The notes below the pieces were generated by a model. That model was not told the origin of the DNA. It did not search any database and worked only from the letters and a program-made list of their open reading frames with translations. From Paenibacillus aquistagni (GTDB lineage: Bacteria > Bacillota > Bacilli > Paenibacillales > Paenibacillaceae), in assembly GCF_900177815.1 (NCBI RefSeq), contig NZ_FXAZ01000005.1, positions 248,001 to 312,000 on the forward strand: a DNA stretch of 64,000 nt, read 5' to 3'. Shown piece after piece: positions 53,394-64,000 of the stretch; within the stretch, counting starts at the first letter, position 1; every line of letters begins with the position of its first letter. The translations under genes and the position numbers were made by a program.

Positions 53394-54557
53394 TCATCCT
53401 AGTGTGATGTTCGATTGACGATTCATAAAATCAACGTTTGGATAATACATGTTGGCTACGAGCAGATTCGGTCCGCAGCATGCCGCACTTGGACAGTGGC
53501 AGTTTACAGACTGCGCAAGAGGATGCGTGGACAGCCAACGATTGAAGATATCATCCAACTCTTCCTCATAAATACTTCCGAAAGACGGGATATCAGCAAA
53601 GTCTGTCACATACACTTCTCCGTTGAACATGTTCACATTCAAGCGATTGCGTCCATCCGGGTCGTTGCGCACCGTGACATTCGGCTCTTCGTACAAGCGC
53701 TTAAGTAGTGTGTGATCCTCAGGGTTCGTGCTGCAGCCATAGAATGGGAGCGTTCCGAACAGCATCCACATCTCTTTGTTCCGCACGTCAAGCAGTTGGT
53801 TGATGGACTGCCTAAAGTTATCGATAGACAATACTGGCAGGCTGCTTGCAAAGGAGCTTGGATACATCGGATGGACCTCATGCCGCTGGCAGCCCATCTC
53901 GTCAATGAGACGGTGAATCTCGCCCAGCTTGTGATGGGTGCGATAATTAATCATCGATTCTGCCGAGACTAGGAGTCCTCCTTCAGTAAGCTTGCGCGTA
54001 TTCTCCATCATCTGATCGAACCACTTGCCTGTGACCGATGAAGAGATTTGATGATTGCTATGCACAAAGCCAACCTCATGAAAGTCCATTGCATTGGTAT
54101 AGTTAAAGGAAATGTGCATGACATCAAGATACGGTGCTATCATCTCATATCTTGCGTAATCGAGCGTGACATTCGAATTTAGCTGCGATCGAATCCCGCG
54201 TTCTCTCGCATATTTTAGAATCGGAATGATATAATCCTTCACCGTCGACATATGAAAGGTAGGTTCCCCACCGGTAATGCTGATTGTCTCCAGATCACGA
54301 ACTTGATCGAGCTTCTTCAGCATGAGATCAAGCGGAAGCATATTCGGCTCTCTCATAATAAGCGTATGGCCAACAGCACAGTGCTCGCATCGCATATTGC
54401 ACACTTGCGCAACCGTCATCTCCACACTGGTCAGCCGATGCTCCCCATATCGCTTCAATGAGCCAATAGGGTCCCAAGGGTCATTCATCGGTGACAGCTT
54501 CGATACAGTGCCGACAGCCCACTCCTTATTTCGATCATGATGATGCACAGTATTCAT
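53394..54557 (-). CDS. yfkAB: YfkAB-type radical SAM protein
   Basis: A 387-aa radical S-adenosylmethionine enzyme. The cluster motif CNMRCEHC uses C53, C57 and C60. ISITGGEPTFH is the SAM-binding GGE motif. The C-terminal cysteine cluster (CHCPSAACCG, about residues 350-360) is the extra CxCxxxxC motif of the YfkAB group. It probably modifies a small molecule or peptide; the substrate is unknown. AGGTGA precedes the ATG. It converges with ypdA and no obvious partner gene is near. Confidence 0.9.
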   Translation of the reverse strand: MNTVHHHDRNKEWAVGTVSKLSPMNDPWDPIGSLKRYGEHRLTSVEMTVAQVCNMRCEHCAVGHTLIMREPNMLPLDLMLKKLDQVRDLETISITGGEPTFHMSTVKDYIIPILKYARERGIRSQLNSNVTLDYARYEMIAPYLDVMHISFNYTNAMDFHEVGFVHSNHQISSSVTGKWFDQMMENTRKLTEGGLLVSAESMINYRTHHKLGEIHRLIDEMGCQRHEVHPMYPSSFASSLPVLSIDNFRQSINQLLDVRNKEMWMLFGTLPFYGCSTNPEDHTLLKRLYEEPNVTVRNDPDGRNRLNVNMFNGEVYVTDFADIPSFGSIYEEELDDIFNRWLSTHPLAQSVNCHCPSAACCGPNLLVANMYYPNVDFMNRQSNITLG

Positions 54558-54668
54558 CTTTCGTCACCTAGCCTTAACATAGAATTACAAGATATATGGA
54601 AATAGATATGCCACTCAAAAGCATTACATGCCGCATCCCCACAGCCATAATGACTGCAGGGCCAAGAG

Positions 54669-55760
54669 CTAAATATCGAATTTGGCTCCAAGAATCGTAA
54701 TATTCAGACTCTCTGCTAGATCTTTTTCCCTCAAGTCAGCATAAGGAACCCCGTCCGGATCTGTCAAGAGCCTGATTACGGGACGCTGCGGATAAATCGG
54801 ATTCAGCTTAGCCACGACCCCTGACTCGCCTGTACTGAGCTGAACCGTCATTCCTAGCGGATACACCGCAATTGTATCCCTAAAAAGGCACAGCATCGCT
54901 TGATCATACAGCGTGCCGGCGCCTGTATACAAGATCTCTAGTGCTTCATGCGGCATTCGCGCATTGCGGTATACGCGGTGCGTCGTCATGGCGTCATAGG
55001 AATCTGCGATGGCAATCCATTTGGCAAACTCGTGAATGCCTGTCTCCCCGATCCCTCTAGGATACCCGCTGCCATTGAGGCGTTCATGATGTTGAAAAGC
55101 GCAGTGCGCGACAACAAGGGGGATATTCGGCTCATCCTTAAGAATGCGAAAGCCATACTCCGTGTGCAGCTTGACATGTTGGTATTCTTCTTCTGTAAGC
55201 TTCCCCGGCTTCTTCAGCACCTTCTGATTCAGCTGTGTCTTGCCGATGTCATGCAGCATTGCTCCCATGGACAGCTGCTTCAATTCTTCGCGCTCATAGC
55301 CGTATCGAAGCCCGAATAGCGTTGTGTACACACACACATTAAGTGAATGACGGAAAATATAATCATCCGTAGCTTGTATGTCCCCAAGCATGACCATCGC
55401 CTCTTGATGAGATGACAAGTCATCAATGATCTGATCCAAGACAGGAGAGAATGTTTTTCCCAAATGCGAGCTTCCCACTCTACTCTTAATCATGTCTTTG
55501 CCCATCAAGGATTTGAACTCTTTGCGTATGCGATAGTTCGCTTCTTGTCTCGTCTGATCCGACAGCAAGTTCGGCGCTTCGATCCCTTCTGTTTCCTGAT
55601 CCTCAATATAGACAAAGCCAACTCCCATATCCTTTAGTCTTTGAATATATGAGTCATTCAGTTCCACATGCGCTCCTAGCAGGATGAGGCCTTCCTCACT
55701 ATATACGCTTTTCGCCAATTTCATGCCGCTTCGGCATGACGTTATAGGTAACCACCGCAA
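54669..55760 (-). CDS. HD-GYP domain protein 1 (putative cyclic-di-GMP phosphodiesterase)
   Basis: A 363-aa protein. A short N-terminal domain (1-60, starting RWLPITSCRSGMKLAK) is followed by the HD-GYP domain (about 115-320). The metal-binding HD is H170-D171 (LHDIGKTQLN), and the GYP motif is G232-Y233-P234 in HHERLNGSGYPRG. These domains hydrolyse c-di-GMP. The C-terminal 40 residues look like a small beta domain. The start is TTG at 55760, with AGGGGATGA about eight bases upstream and a family-like N-terminus. It is transcribed alone. Confidence 0.92.
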   Translation of the reverse strand: MRWLPITSCRSGMKLAKSVYSEEGLILLGAHVELNDSYIQRLKDMGVGFVYIEDQETEGIEAPNLLSDQTRQEANYRIRKEFKSLMGKDMIKSRVGSSHLGKTFSPVLDQIIDDLSSHQEAMVMLGDIQATDDYIFRHSLNVCVYTTLFGLRYGYEREELKQLSMGAMLHDIGKTQLNQKVLKKPGKLTEEEYQHVKLHTEYGFRILKDEPNIPLVVAHCAFQHHERLNGSGYPRGIGETGIHEFAKWIAIADSYDAMTTHRVYRNARMPHEALEILYTGAGTLYDQAMLCLFRDTIAVYPLGMTVQLSTGESGVVAKLNPIYPQRPVIRLLTDPDGVPYADLREKDLAESLNITILGAKFDI

Positions 55761-55859
55761 ATAAAGTCATCCCCTGGTGTGTAAATTTCGTATAGGATAT
55801 GTAACGCAATGAAAGGCTCATCCAGTTGCGCTAGTCATTGTTGTATATATCGGCACGGA

Positions 55860-56684
55860 TTATAGCATTACAAAGAACCAAAATAAGGCTGCAAGCAAGA
55901 AGCGATAAATGGCAAAGTGCTTAAGCGTAATGCTCTGAATATGCTTTAAGAAAAACACAACAACCACATAGGCCACCATAAAGGATACGATAAAGCCTAA
56001 TCCAAAAAAGCCAATGGCATGCCAATCAAATTGCTTGTAGTTCTGCAGAAGCTCGTATCCGCTTGCTGCCAGCATAATAGGAATTGCCATGATAAAAGAA
56101 AAATCAGCAGCAGCCCGGTAGCTGACCCGGCTTAGCATTCCACCTGCAATGGTAGAGCCGGAACGCGAAAAGCCCGGCCATAATACAGAAACAATCTGAT
56201 ACAGCCCTATTATGAATGCTTGCTTGTAGGTGATATCGTCAAGGGTATTGGAAAGAGAGCTTCTCTGATTGCCTTTCCATTCGGCAAACCACATAAACAA
56301 TCCGCCAGCAATTAAGGCCAGCAGCACGGTCTCAGCGCTAAAGAGCTCCTTAATATAATCCTTTGCAATGAATGCAGTAAGTAAAGCGGGGGTCATGCCC
56401 AACACAAGATGAAGAAGATTCAATTGCTTCTTAGGAGCATTCCCCTTCCTCATCGTCTTGGGTGCAAGACCCAGCATACGGAGAATCTTCTCCCGATAGA
56501 CTACGGCAATGGCAAGGATTGCTCCAAGCTGTATAACAACCTCAAAGGTCTTTAATAGATCGCTTTGCTCATCAATCCCCATTAGCTTCGCGGTTAGTAT
56601 CATATGGCCTGTGGATGACACGGGAATAAATTCTGTCAAGCCTTCCACAATGCCAAGACATATCGCAACAAGTACGGTCAGCAT
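55860..56684 (-). CDS. uppP: Undecaprenyl-diphosphatase UppP (BacA)
   Basis: Integral membrane enzyme that recycles undecaprenyl pyrophosphate for peptidoglycan synthesis and can give bacitracin resistance. It has 274 aa. The two active-site motifs are GLTEFIPVSSTGHMIL (near 16-31) and LWPGFSRSGSTIAGG (near 165-180), which carry the catalytic Glu, Ser and Arg. It has about eight helices. The ATG at 56684 has AAGGGGC eight bases upstream; an in-frame GTG six codons earlier overlaps that site. It lies between the two HD-GYP genes. Confidence 0.95.
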   Translation of the reverse strand: MLTVLVAICLGIVEGLTEFIPVSSTGHMILTAKLMGIDEQSDLLKTFEVVIQLGAILAIAVVYREKILRMLGLAPKTMRKGNAPKKQLNLLHLVLGMTPALLTAFIAKDYIKELFSAETVLLALIAGGLFMWFAEWKGNQRSSLSNTLDDITYKQAFIIGLYQIVSVLWPGFSRSGSTIAGGMLSRVSYRAAADFSFIMAIPIMLAASGYELLQNYKQFDWHAIGFFGLGFIVSFMVAYVVVVFFLKHIQSITLKHFAIYRFLLAALFWFFVML

Positions 56685-56916
56685 CTTGCTTCGCCCCTTC
56701 ACATGAATTCTTGTCCACTATTTCATGTGTATCACGAAGAGCAGCTAGATATGCCGACAACTCATTATAACCTTTTATCTTCATTTGAAGCTATTTTTTT
56801 CTTCCTTAACGATCGGCAGCACACGGGATCTTCATCATCTGGAAAATGTTGTTGTACATGCAACCTATTGTTGATATGATGAACATACATAGATAAAAAA
56901 ACCAGAATGAGGAACG

Positions 56917-58008
56917 GTGGATCGCACGATGCGTATTCAGCTTACAGAAGTAAGAGAAGGCGATATTCTCCTAAGAGACATATTTAATGATCACGGCACG
57001 CTGGTTCTGTCCGCTGGAACTATACTTAAGGCAAAGGATAGAGGATTGCTGGAGCGGCATATGATTGACCAATTGGATATCATAGAGCGGCTTACCCCTC
57101 AATACTCGATTGACTCCATGGCCGAGGCCGTCGTCGAACGTCATACTTCGAAGAATGCATCCAAGGAACAGCTTATTCATCAGTATGAAGCTGCAATCCA
57201 GCATACGAATCTTATTTTCGAGAGTGCTGCTCAAGATGGTATGGTTGAGGATGAAGTGATTGAGCAGACCTACCTCCCGCTTCTATCACAGATTGAGAAG
57301 GAGCGAGATGTTGTCTCTTTGATGATGCTGATGAATGGTGAGGAAGACTATACGTATCAGCACTCTATTCAAGTGAGTGTGCTTTCGTTCTACTTAGCTA
57401 CTTGGCTCGGATATAGCGAGGAAAATGCAAGAAGAGTAGGCAAGGCAGGGTATTTGCACGACATTGGCAAGTGTATGATTGACCGCAAGCTGATTAATAA
57501 GCCAGGAGCGCTCAATGATGAGGAGTTTGATCAGATCAAGCAGCATACGCTCTTTGGTCAACAGATCATCAGCAACAGCTTTGAAGATGAATGGCTCTCT
57601 CTTGCCGCCCTTCAGCACCATGAACGCATGGACGGCACTGGGTATCCCGTAGGACTGACAGCCGACCGCATTCATGAAGTTGCTAGAATCGTAGCCGTCG
57701 CAGATGTATACAGCGCCATGATCTCTAATCGCGTTTACCGGAAGAAGCAGGATCTGTTCTCTGTTCTGAAGGAAATGAATCAGATGAGCTATAGTCTGCT
57801 TGATCCCCATATTACACACACCTTTATACGAAAAATGCTGCCGAACTTCCTCTCGAAGCGAGCTAAGCTGAGCGATGGCCGTGTCGGTATTATTATAATG
57901 AACCATCATACCGAATTTTTCCGTCCATTAATTCAATTGGACCAGCAATTCATTGATCTATCCACCAATCGGAGCATCGAGATTGAAGAGATCATGACTA
58001 CCGCATAA
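56917..58008 (+). CDS. HD-GYP domain protein 2 (putative cyclic-di-GMP phosphodiesterase)
   Basis: A 363-aa paralog of the gene at 54669-55760, on the opposite strand and of the same length. The N-terminal part is similar (MRIQLTEVREGDILLRDIF, then a GTLVLSAGT loop). The HD pair is H181-D182 (LHDIGKCMID), and the GYP motif is at 242-244 in HHERMDGTGYPVG. The start is either GTG 56917 (GAGGA close upstream) or ATG 56929; I list the former. It ends at a hairpin shared with the TraX-like gene. The partner cyclases are not in the window. Confidence 0.9.
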   Translation: MDRTMRIQLTEVREGDILLRDIFNDHGTLVLSAGTILKAKDRGLLERHMIDQLDIIERLTPQYSIDSMAEAVVERHTSKNASKEQLIHQYEAAIQHTNLIFESAAQDGMVEDEVIEQTYLPLLSQIEKERDVVSLMMLMNGEEDYTYQHSIQVSVLSFYLATWLGYSEENARRVGKAGYLHDIGKCMIDRKLINKPGALNDEEFDQIKQHTLFGQQIISNSFEDEWLSLAALQHHERMDGTGYPVGLTADRIHEVARIVAVADVYSAMISNRVYRKKQDLFSVLKEMNQMSYSLLDPHITHTFIRKMLPNFLSKRAKLSDGRVGIIIMNHHTEFFRPLIQLDQQFIDLSTNRSIEIEEIMTTA

Positions 58009-58029
58009 TCACATATAGATGAGCATATA

Positions 58030-58057
58030 CAAAGAGGGTGCAGCCGCACCCTCTTTG
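58030..58057. terminator. Terminator between HD-GYP 2 and traX-like gene
   Basis: CAAAGAGGGTGC and GCACCCTCTTTG form a perfect 12-bp stem with a 4-nt loop, at the junction of two converging genes. The U-tracts are weak on both sides. Confidence 0.8.
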
Positions 58058-58062
58058 CCTGT

Positions 58063-58788
58063 TTATTGGGTAATCATATAGCTAATCGAGTAGATGATCC
58101 AAAGATGCACCGGATAAAAAACATAAAACAAATATTTGGACCACGCTGCGTGATAACCTCGCTTGCCGTTATACAACAAGATAAAGGGCAAAGCAAAGAC
58201 CATCATCCACTGTGGATCAAATAAAAACAGCTGTTCATAGGTGAAGTTCTCTCCTCCAAGACTAACCATGGTAAGGAGAAATACCCCTGCGATATAAGAG
58301 ATGCTAAGAATCCATTTGCTGCTTCTGGCATAATAGAACACCAGCACACATAGGACGCCATACATGCTTGCTTCGGTATAGAGAATCATGATGAGTGCTG
58401 CTCCTATAGCCATCAACACACCCATAATGATCTGCTTGCTATTCCCAATCCCAATCCTATGCAATCCTGACATCATGACCACACCAACAGACAATGACAA
58501 AAGGATATTATTGCTTAGTCCCATAGGTGTCGGCAGCAGCCATACAAGCAGCCACGAGCCTACGGCCATAATGGCAGCCCACCCCAATAGACGCAAGCCG
58601 TATTTCATCCGACTGCGCGTATGGAAGAAGCCCTCAACAAGAAAGTAGAAAAAGATTGGGCTTACAATGCGGCCTGGATAATAGAGATAGGCAGGAACCG
58701 CGAAGTCCATATAAATAAAAATGTAGGTGTTAACATGATCGAGGACCATAAGCAGCATGGCGATGATCTTAAGCCAAAAAGCATCCAT
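58063..58788 (-). CDS. TraX-family membrane protein
   Basis: A 241-aa protein with about nine hydrophobic helices. The N-terminus MDAFWLKIIAMLLMVLDHVN is typical of TraX and its chromosomal relatives in Firmicutes, which are related to F-pilin acetylase; the function here is unknown. I start it at the ATG at 58788, with AGAGG six bases upstream and the family N-terminus. The frame is open to 58863, but that part overlaps the terminator of the upstream gene. It has no obvious neighbours of related function. Confidence 0.85.
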   Translation of the reverse strand: MDAFWLKIIAMLLMVLDHVNTYIFIYMDFAVPAYLYYPGRIVSPIFFYFLVEGFFHTRSRMKYGLRLLGWAAIMAVGSWLLVWLLPTPMGLSNNILLSLSVGVVMMSGLHRIGIGNSKQIIMGVLMAIGAALIMILYTEASMYGVLCVLVFYYARSSKWILSISYIAGVFLLTMVSLGGENFTYEQLFLFDPQWMMVFALPFILLYNGKRGYHAAWSKYLFYVFYPVHLWIIYSISYMITQ

Positions 58789-58815
58789 GCCGAACCTCTT
58801 GCTTTCAACTTGCAT

Positions 58816-58879
58816 AAAAATAAAAAACCTCCTGCGTCGTATGCCTTTCTGTATAAACAGCATAGCATTGACGCAGGAG
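58816..58879 (-). terminator. Terminator of the acetyltransferase gene, abutting traX-like
   Basis: CTCCTGCGTC and GACGCAGGAG form a 10-bp stem, continued by an inner ATGC/GCAT pairing. On the minus strand GTTTTTTATTTTT follows. It lies 58 bp past the acetyltransferase stop and about 28 bp before the traX-like ATG. Confidence 0.88.
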
Positions 58880-58936
58880 CAGTCCTATCGATGTCGCTTA
58901 CATGAATGTGACATCCTTGTCATGAAAAGGGCAATA

Positions 58937-60109
58937 TTAGAAGAAATCGAGGAAAAACGGACGGTAATGAGGAATCAGCTCTTCGAGCGACTCTACCATG
59001 TCAATTGGACCAGACAGTCCTTCAAGTTCATGCAGCTCTAACGGCCGCTTGTAGCCAAAGAGCATCGCTGTGAGCGCACCTATTTCAATATTCAACTGAG
59101 CATGCTGAAGCGCTCTCTCTTCTTGCTGCAACAACCTAAGCTCCCCTGCATCCAGCACAGCTGTGACGTTGTTCCATGGCGCTGCCTCATCCGTGATATG
59201 TATGCGTACTTTCCCTAACTGTCCTTCCCAATTAAAGGAATACTGCTCCAAGAAACATTCTGCATCTACGATGCGGGCCATGAAATAAGGCTTGCGTTCT
59301 GCTTTGATGCGAGGTTCTTTCAAGGTATGCAGCAGAGGTTCTTGCTCATGCAGAATCATCTTGAGTTCATTAACCATCGAATCATGCTGGCATATGAAGT
59401 TCCATAGACCATATCGAGCTTCAGCTTGCAGAGGGATGAATTCTTCAACCGTCATCTTGGAATCCTTGATCTCATAAAGCATATAACCTGCTGCAACGCC
59501 ATCCTCGTTGTAGTAAACGGCTGCCGTCAAATCGTCGTACACCGCACGCTTCCACCAATCCTCAGAGCGGACAAGCATGCCTGAGTATCGCTTGGCATAC
59601 TGATCATAGAGCGTGCTGATCTCAGCTGTGTGCGTATCCTTATGATACAGCTTCACTTTACCCAATACCTGCTTCTGCATCATGAGATCTGACTTATTCA
59701 GCGTACAGATGAGACGATTCGTGAACAGCTCCCATCCAAACTTGCGATAGAAAGGTACGGAGAATGGATGCAGCATCGATACGACGTGACCGTCCTCTCT
59801 CATCTTCTCAAGCACATGCTTCAGCATTGCTCTCACGTAGCCATTTCTCCGATACTGCGGGTACGTAGCAACTCCAGCTATACCGCCCATGCTGTAGATT
59901 TGGTCGCCAAAGCTTATTTCCAGCGGAATCAGATGCAATTTGGCCGCGATTTGGTCCTCATCCATTACTCCGAAGAGCTGATGGTGCTGCTTCATCACAT
60001 CGATGGATTTTTGCATTTCTGCTTCACTTGTGTATTTGTACTGAAACGCATACTCCGATAATGCAAGCGCTTCTCGATACCGATCTTCCTTTAGACGAAC
60101 AACACTCAT
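58937..60109 (-). CDS. GNAT-family N-acetyltransferase, Eis type
   Basis: A 390-aa protein with the three-part Eis layout: a GNAT domain (about 5-140; acetyl-CoA site with GGIAGVATYPQYRRNG near 75-90), a second GNAT-like domain (about 150-280) and a sterol-carrier-like C-terminal domain ending in FLDFF. In Eis the terminal carboxylate acts in catalysis, and this protein ends in Phe-Phe. Eis enzymes acetylate amines, sometimes aminoglycosides or cationic peptides; the substrate is unknown. The ATG at 60109 follows GGAGG by nine bases. The open frame further upstream is not supported. It is probably transcribed alone. Confidence 0.88.
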   Translation of the reverse strand: MSVVRLKEDRYREALALSEYAFQYKYTSEAEMQKSIDVMKQHHQLFGVMDEDQIAAKLHLIPLEISFGDQIYSMGGIAGVATYPQYRRNGYVRAMLKHVLEKMREDGHVVSMLHPFSVPFYRKFGWELFTNRLICTLNKSDLMMQKQVLGKVKLYHKDTHTAEISTLYDQYAKRYSGMLVRSEDWWKRAVYDDLTAAVYYNEDGVAAGYMLYEIKDSKMTVEEFIPLQAEARYGLWNFICQHDSMVNELKMILHEQEPLLHTLKEPRIKAERKPYFMARIVDAECFLEQYSFNWEGQLGKVRIHITDEAAPWNNVTAVLDAGELRLLQQEERALQHAQLNIEIGALTAMLFGYKRPLELHELEGLSGPIDMVESLEELIPHYRPFFLDFF

Positions 60110-60263
60110 GACTTTTCCCCTCCTGCCCTTCTTTGTCCATAACCATAGCATATTCGCCCTGCTAAGGATACTGCCCTGCATAGACATAATTAATTTGTCT
60201 AATGGACAAAGCTTCTCCCCATCGCCGTACATCAAGCCACTGCCCCTTGCCAAGAAGTCCTAT

Positions 60264-60301
60264 ATAAAAAAAAGAAGGCAAGCTCATTCGCTTGCCTTCT
60301 T
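60264..60301 (-). terminator. Terminator after sufB
   Basis: AAGAAGGCAAGC and GCTTGCCTTCTT form a perfect 12-bp stem with a 6-nt loop. On the minus strand TTTTTTTT follows. It ends the suf operon. Confidence 0.95.
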
Positions 60302-60385
60302 CTAAGTCGCCTCATGATGAGACTGTATGATTATTGTTCATGCAAGTCATATCAGCGATCCTGACCTGCCTTCACCCTCTTGCTC

Positions 60386-61783
60386 TTAACCAATAGAGCC
60401 TTCCATCTCGAACTTGATAAGACGGTTCATCTCTACTGCATATTCCATCGGCAATTCCTTCGTGAACGGCTCGATGAAGCCCATAACGATCATTTGAGTT
60501 GCTTCATCTTCTGTCAAGCCGCGGCTCATGAGATAGAAGAGCTGATCTTCGGATACCTTGGATACCGTTGCTTCATGCTCCAACTGAATGTTGTCATTCT
60601 GAATCTCATTGTACGGAATTGTATCAGAAGTAGACTCATTATCCAAGATTAGCGTATCGCACTTCACGTTAGACTTCGCGCCATCGGAGTTGCGTCCGAA
60701 GGAAGCCAAGCCGCGGTACGTTACTTTGCCGCCGTGCTTCGAGATCGACTTGGAGATGATGGTAGACGTTGTATCTGGTGCCAAGTGAATCATCTTCGCA
60801 CCTGCATCCTGATGCTGGCCTTTGCCTGCAACCGCGATGGAGAGAACAGAGCCTTTTGCGCCGCGGCCTTTCAAGATAACAGCCGGATACTTCATCGTCA
60901 GCTTGGAACCGATGTTGCCATCGACCCATTCCATGTTCGCATTCTCTTCACATACTGCGCGCTTTGTAACCAAGTTGTAGATATTTGGCGCCCAGTTCTG
61001 AATCGTGGTATAGCGCACACGAGCATCCTTCTTCACGATGATCTCCACGACCGCACTGTGAAGAGAGTTTGTGCTGTAGATTGGAGCCGTACAGCCCTCA
61101 ACATAGTGTACGAAGCTGCCTTCGTCCGCAATGATGAGCGTACGCTCGAATTGTCCCATGTTCTCAGAGTTGATGCGGAAGTACGCTTGGAGCGGAATTT
61201 CGCACTTGACTCCTTTTGGAACATAGATGAAGCTTCCTCCGGACCATACCGCACTGTTCAATGCTGCAAACTTGTTGTCCGCAGGAGGAACAACCGTACC
61301 GAAGTATTCCTTGAAGATCTCTGGGTGCTCACGAAGAGCCGTGTCCGTATCCATGAAGATAACGCCTTGATCCTCAAGATCCTTTTGCATGCTGTGGTAT
61401 ACAACCTCAGATTCATATTGGGCCGATACACCTGCAAGGAACTTTTGCTCGGCTTCAGGAATACCAAGCTTATCGAACGTTTCCTTGATCTCAGCTGGAA
61501 CCTCTTCCCAAGTCTTTCCTTGCTTCTCAGAAGGTCGAACATAATATTGAATATCATCAAAATCAAGCTCATCAAGATCGCCGCCCCAACGTGGAGTAGC
61601 CATTTTGTTGAATTGATCCAATGACTTCAGACGATACTCCAGCATCCATTCCGGCTCATTCTTAATCTTGGAGATTTCCTTAACGATCTCCGGAGTTAAG
61701 CCTTTACCAGATTGGAATACCGCTTGGTGATTATCGCGAAAGCCATATTTGTACTCTTCCATTTCAGGCATTTTTTTCGCCAT
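60386..61783 (-). CDS. sufB: Fe-S cluster assembly protein SufB
   Basis: Scaffold subunit of the SufBCD complex, which builds iron-sulfur clusters under stress or iron limitation. It has 465 aa. The central right-handed beta helix, with glycine-rich turns and aspartates, is evident ([19 protein letters not shown] and [15 protein letters not shown] stretches). A conserved cysteine in [12 protein letters not shown] and the C-terminal segment with [22 protein letters not shown] match the family. It is the last gene of the operon, 42 bp after sufU. AGGAGG lies ten bases before the ATG. Confidence 0.97.
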   Translation of the reverse strand: MAKKMPEMEEYKYGFRDNHQAVFQSGKGLTPEIVKEISKIKNEPEWMLEYRLKSLDQFNKMATPRWGGDLDELDFDDIQYYVRPSEKQGKTWEEVPAEIKETFDKLGIPEAEQKFLAGVSAQYESEVVYHSMQKDLEDQGVIFMDTDTALREHPEIFKEYFGTVVPPADNKFAALNSAVWSGGSFIYVPKGVKCEIPLQAYFRINSENMGQFERTLIIADEGSFVHYVEGCTAPIYSTNSLHSAVVEIIVKKDARVRYTTIQNWAPNIYNLVTKRAVCEENANMEWVDGNIGSKLTMKYPAVILKGRGAKGSVLSIAVAGKGQHQDAGAKMIHLAPDTTSTIISKSISKHGGKVTYRGLASFGRNSDGAKSNVKCDTLILDNESTSDTIPYNEIQNDNIQLEHEATVSKVSEDQLFYLMSRGLTEDEATQMIVMGFIEPFTKELPMEYAVEMNRLIKFEMEGSIG

Positions 61784-61825
61784 CGCTTAGCAGCCTCCTC
61801 TTCGTGTGCGCCATGCACACCTGTA

Positions 61826-64000
<2,175 letters not shown>

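Noticed and set aside
58789..58863. 25-codon N-terminal extension of the TraX-like protein
   Set aside because: It lies in the hairpin and T-tract of the upstream gene's terminator. The apparent GGAGG site belongs to the hairpin stem, and the internal ATG at 58788 has its own site.
60110..60253. 48-codon N-terminal extension of the Eis-type acetyltransferase
   Set aside because: The ATG at 60109 has GGAGG at good spacing and begins the GNAT fold; the extension has no family similarity.

Overview
This 64 kb stretch looks like chromosomal DNA of an endospore-forming member of the Firmicutes, most likely a Paenibacillus or close relative. The gene neighbourhoods are those of Bacillales (mutM-polA, phoPR, mdh-icd-citZ, fxsA/ytvI, pyk, accAD, dnaE-ytrH-ytrI-ytpI-ytoI), Shine-Dalgarno sites are strong, GTG and TTG starts are frequent, and several families are sporulation-linked (YtvI, YtrH/YtrI, YheC/YheD). 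Genus assignment is inference; the class-level call is firm. I see no tRNA, rRNA, CRISPR array, insertion sequence or prophage.

Layout. 1-3126: mutM (cut by the window edge) and polA. 3304-7580: the phosphate operon pstS-pstC-pstA-pstB-phoU, read right to left from a four-repeat Pho box. 7698-8907: a soluble CBS/chemoreceptor-like protein with its own Pho box. 9029-11798: a 38-residue membrane protein, then cytochrome bd oxidase cydA-cydB and the tiny third subunit cydS. 11960-14699: phoP and phoR, with phoR promoter-proximal (the reverse of the Bacillus subtilis order) and a Pho box upstream. 14865-21641: central carbon genes (class I fumarase, yfbR-type nucleotidase, mdh, icd, citZ). 21988-28685: ytvI, fxsA, a thioesterase, pyk, accA, accD, a small protein and a PgpA-type phosphatase. 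29165-32362: a carbohydrate ABC importer without its own ATPase. 32890-39731: dnaE with a GC-rich linker, then ytrH, ytrI, ytpI and ytoI. 39873-42557: a large YhgE/Pip membrane protein carrying 19-residue repeats. 42873-43929: small proteins including YheA.

43965-50572 is the most distinctive region: five consecutive YheC/YheD-family ATP-grasp genes in one tightly spaced, partly overlapping unit, ordered D-C-D-C-C. All five keep the recognisable ATP-grasp residues, and the last has a long charged tail. A sigma-K-like promoter candidate lies upstream. 50680-60109 holds a pentapeptide protein, a HAD phosphatase, bacillithiol-disulfide reductase ypdA, the radical-SAM protein YfkAB, two HD-GYP proteins flanking uppP, a TraX-like protein and an Eis-type acetyltransferase. 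60386-64000 is the SUF iron-sulfur operon (sufD cut by the edge, sufS, sufU, sufB).

How the parts work together. The Pst transporter, PhoU, PhoR and PhoP form one phosphate-sensing circuit. Three matching 11-bp-periodic Pho boxes in 7 kb tie in the CBS/chemoreceptor-like gene as a probable new member. The YheC/YheD array, YtvI and YtrHI point to endospore formation. The remaining genes are mostly housekeeping: DNA replication and repair, TCA cycle, fatty acid synthesis, respiration, cell-wall lipid recycling and Fe-S assembly.
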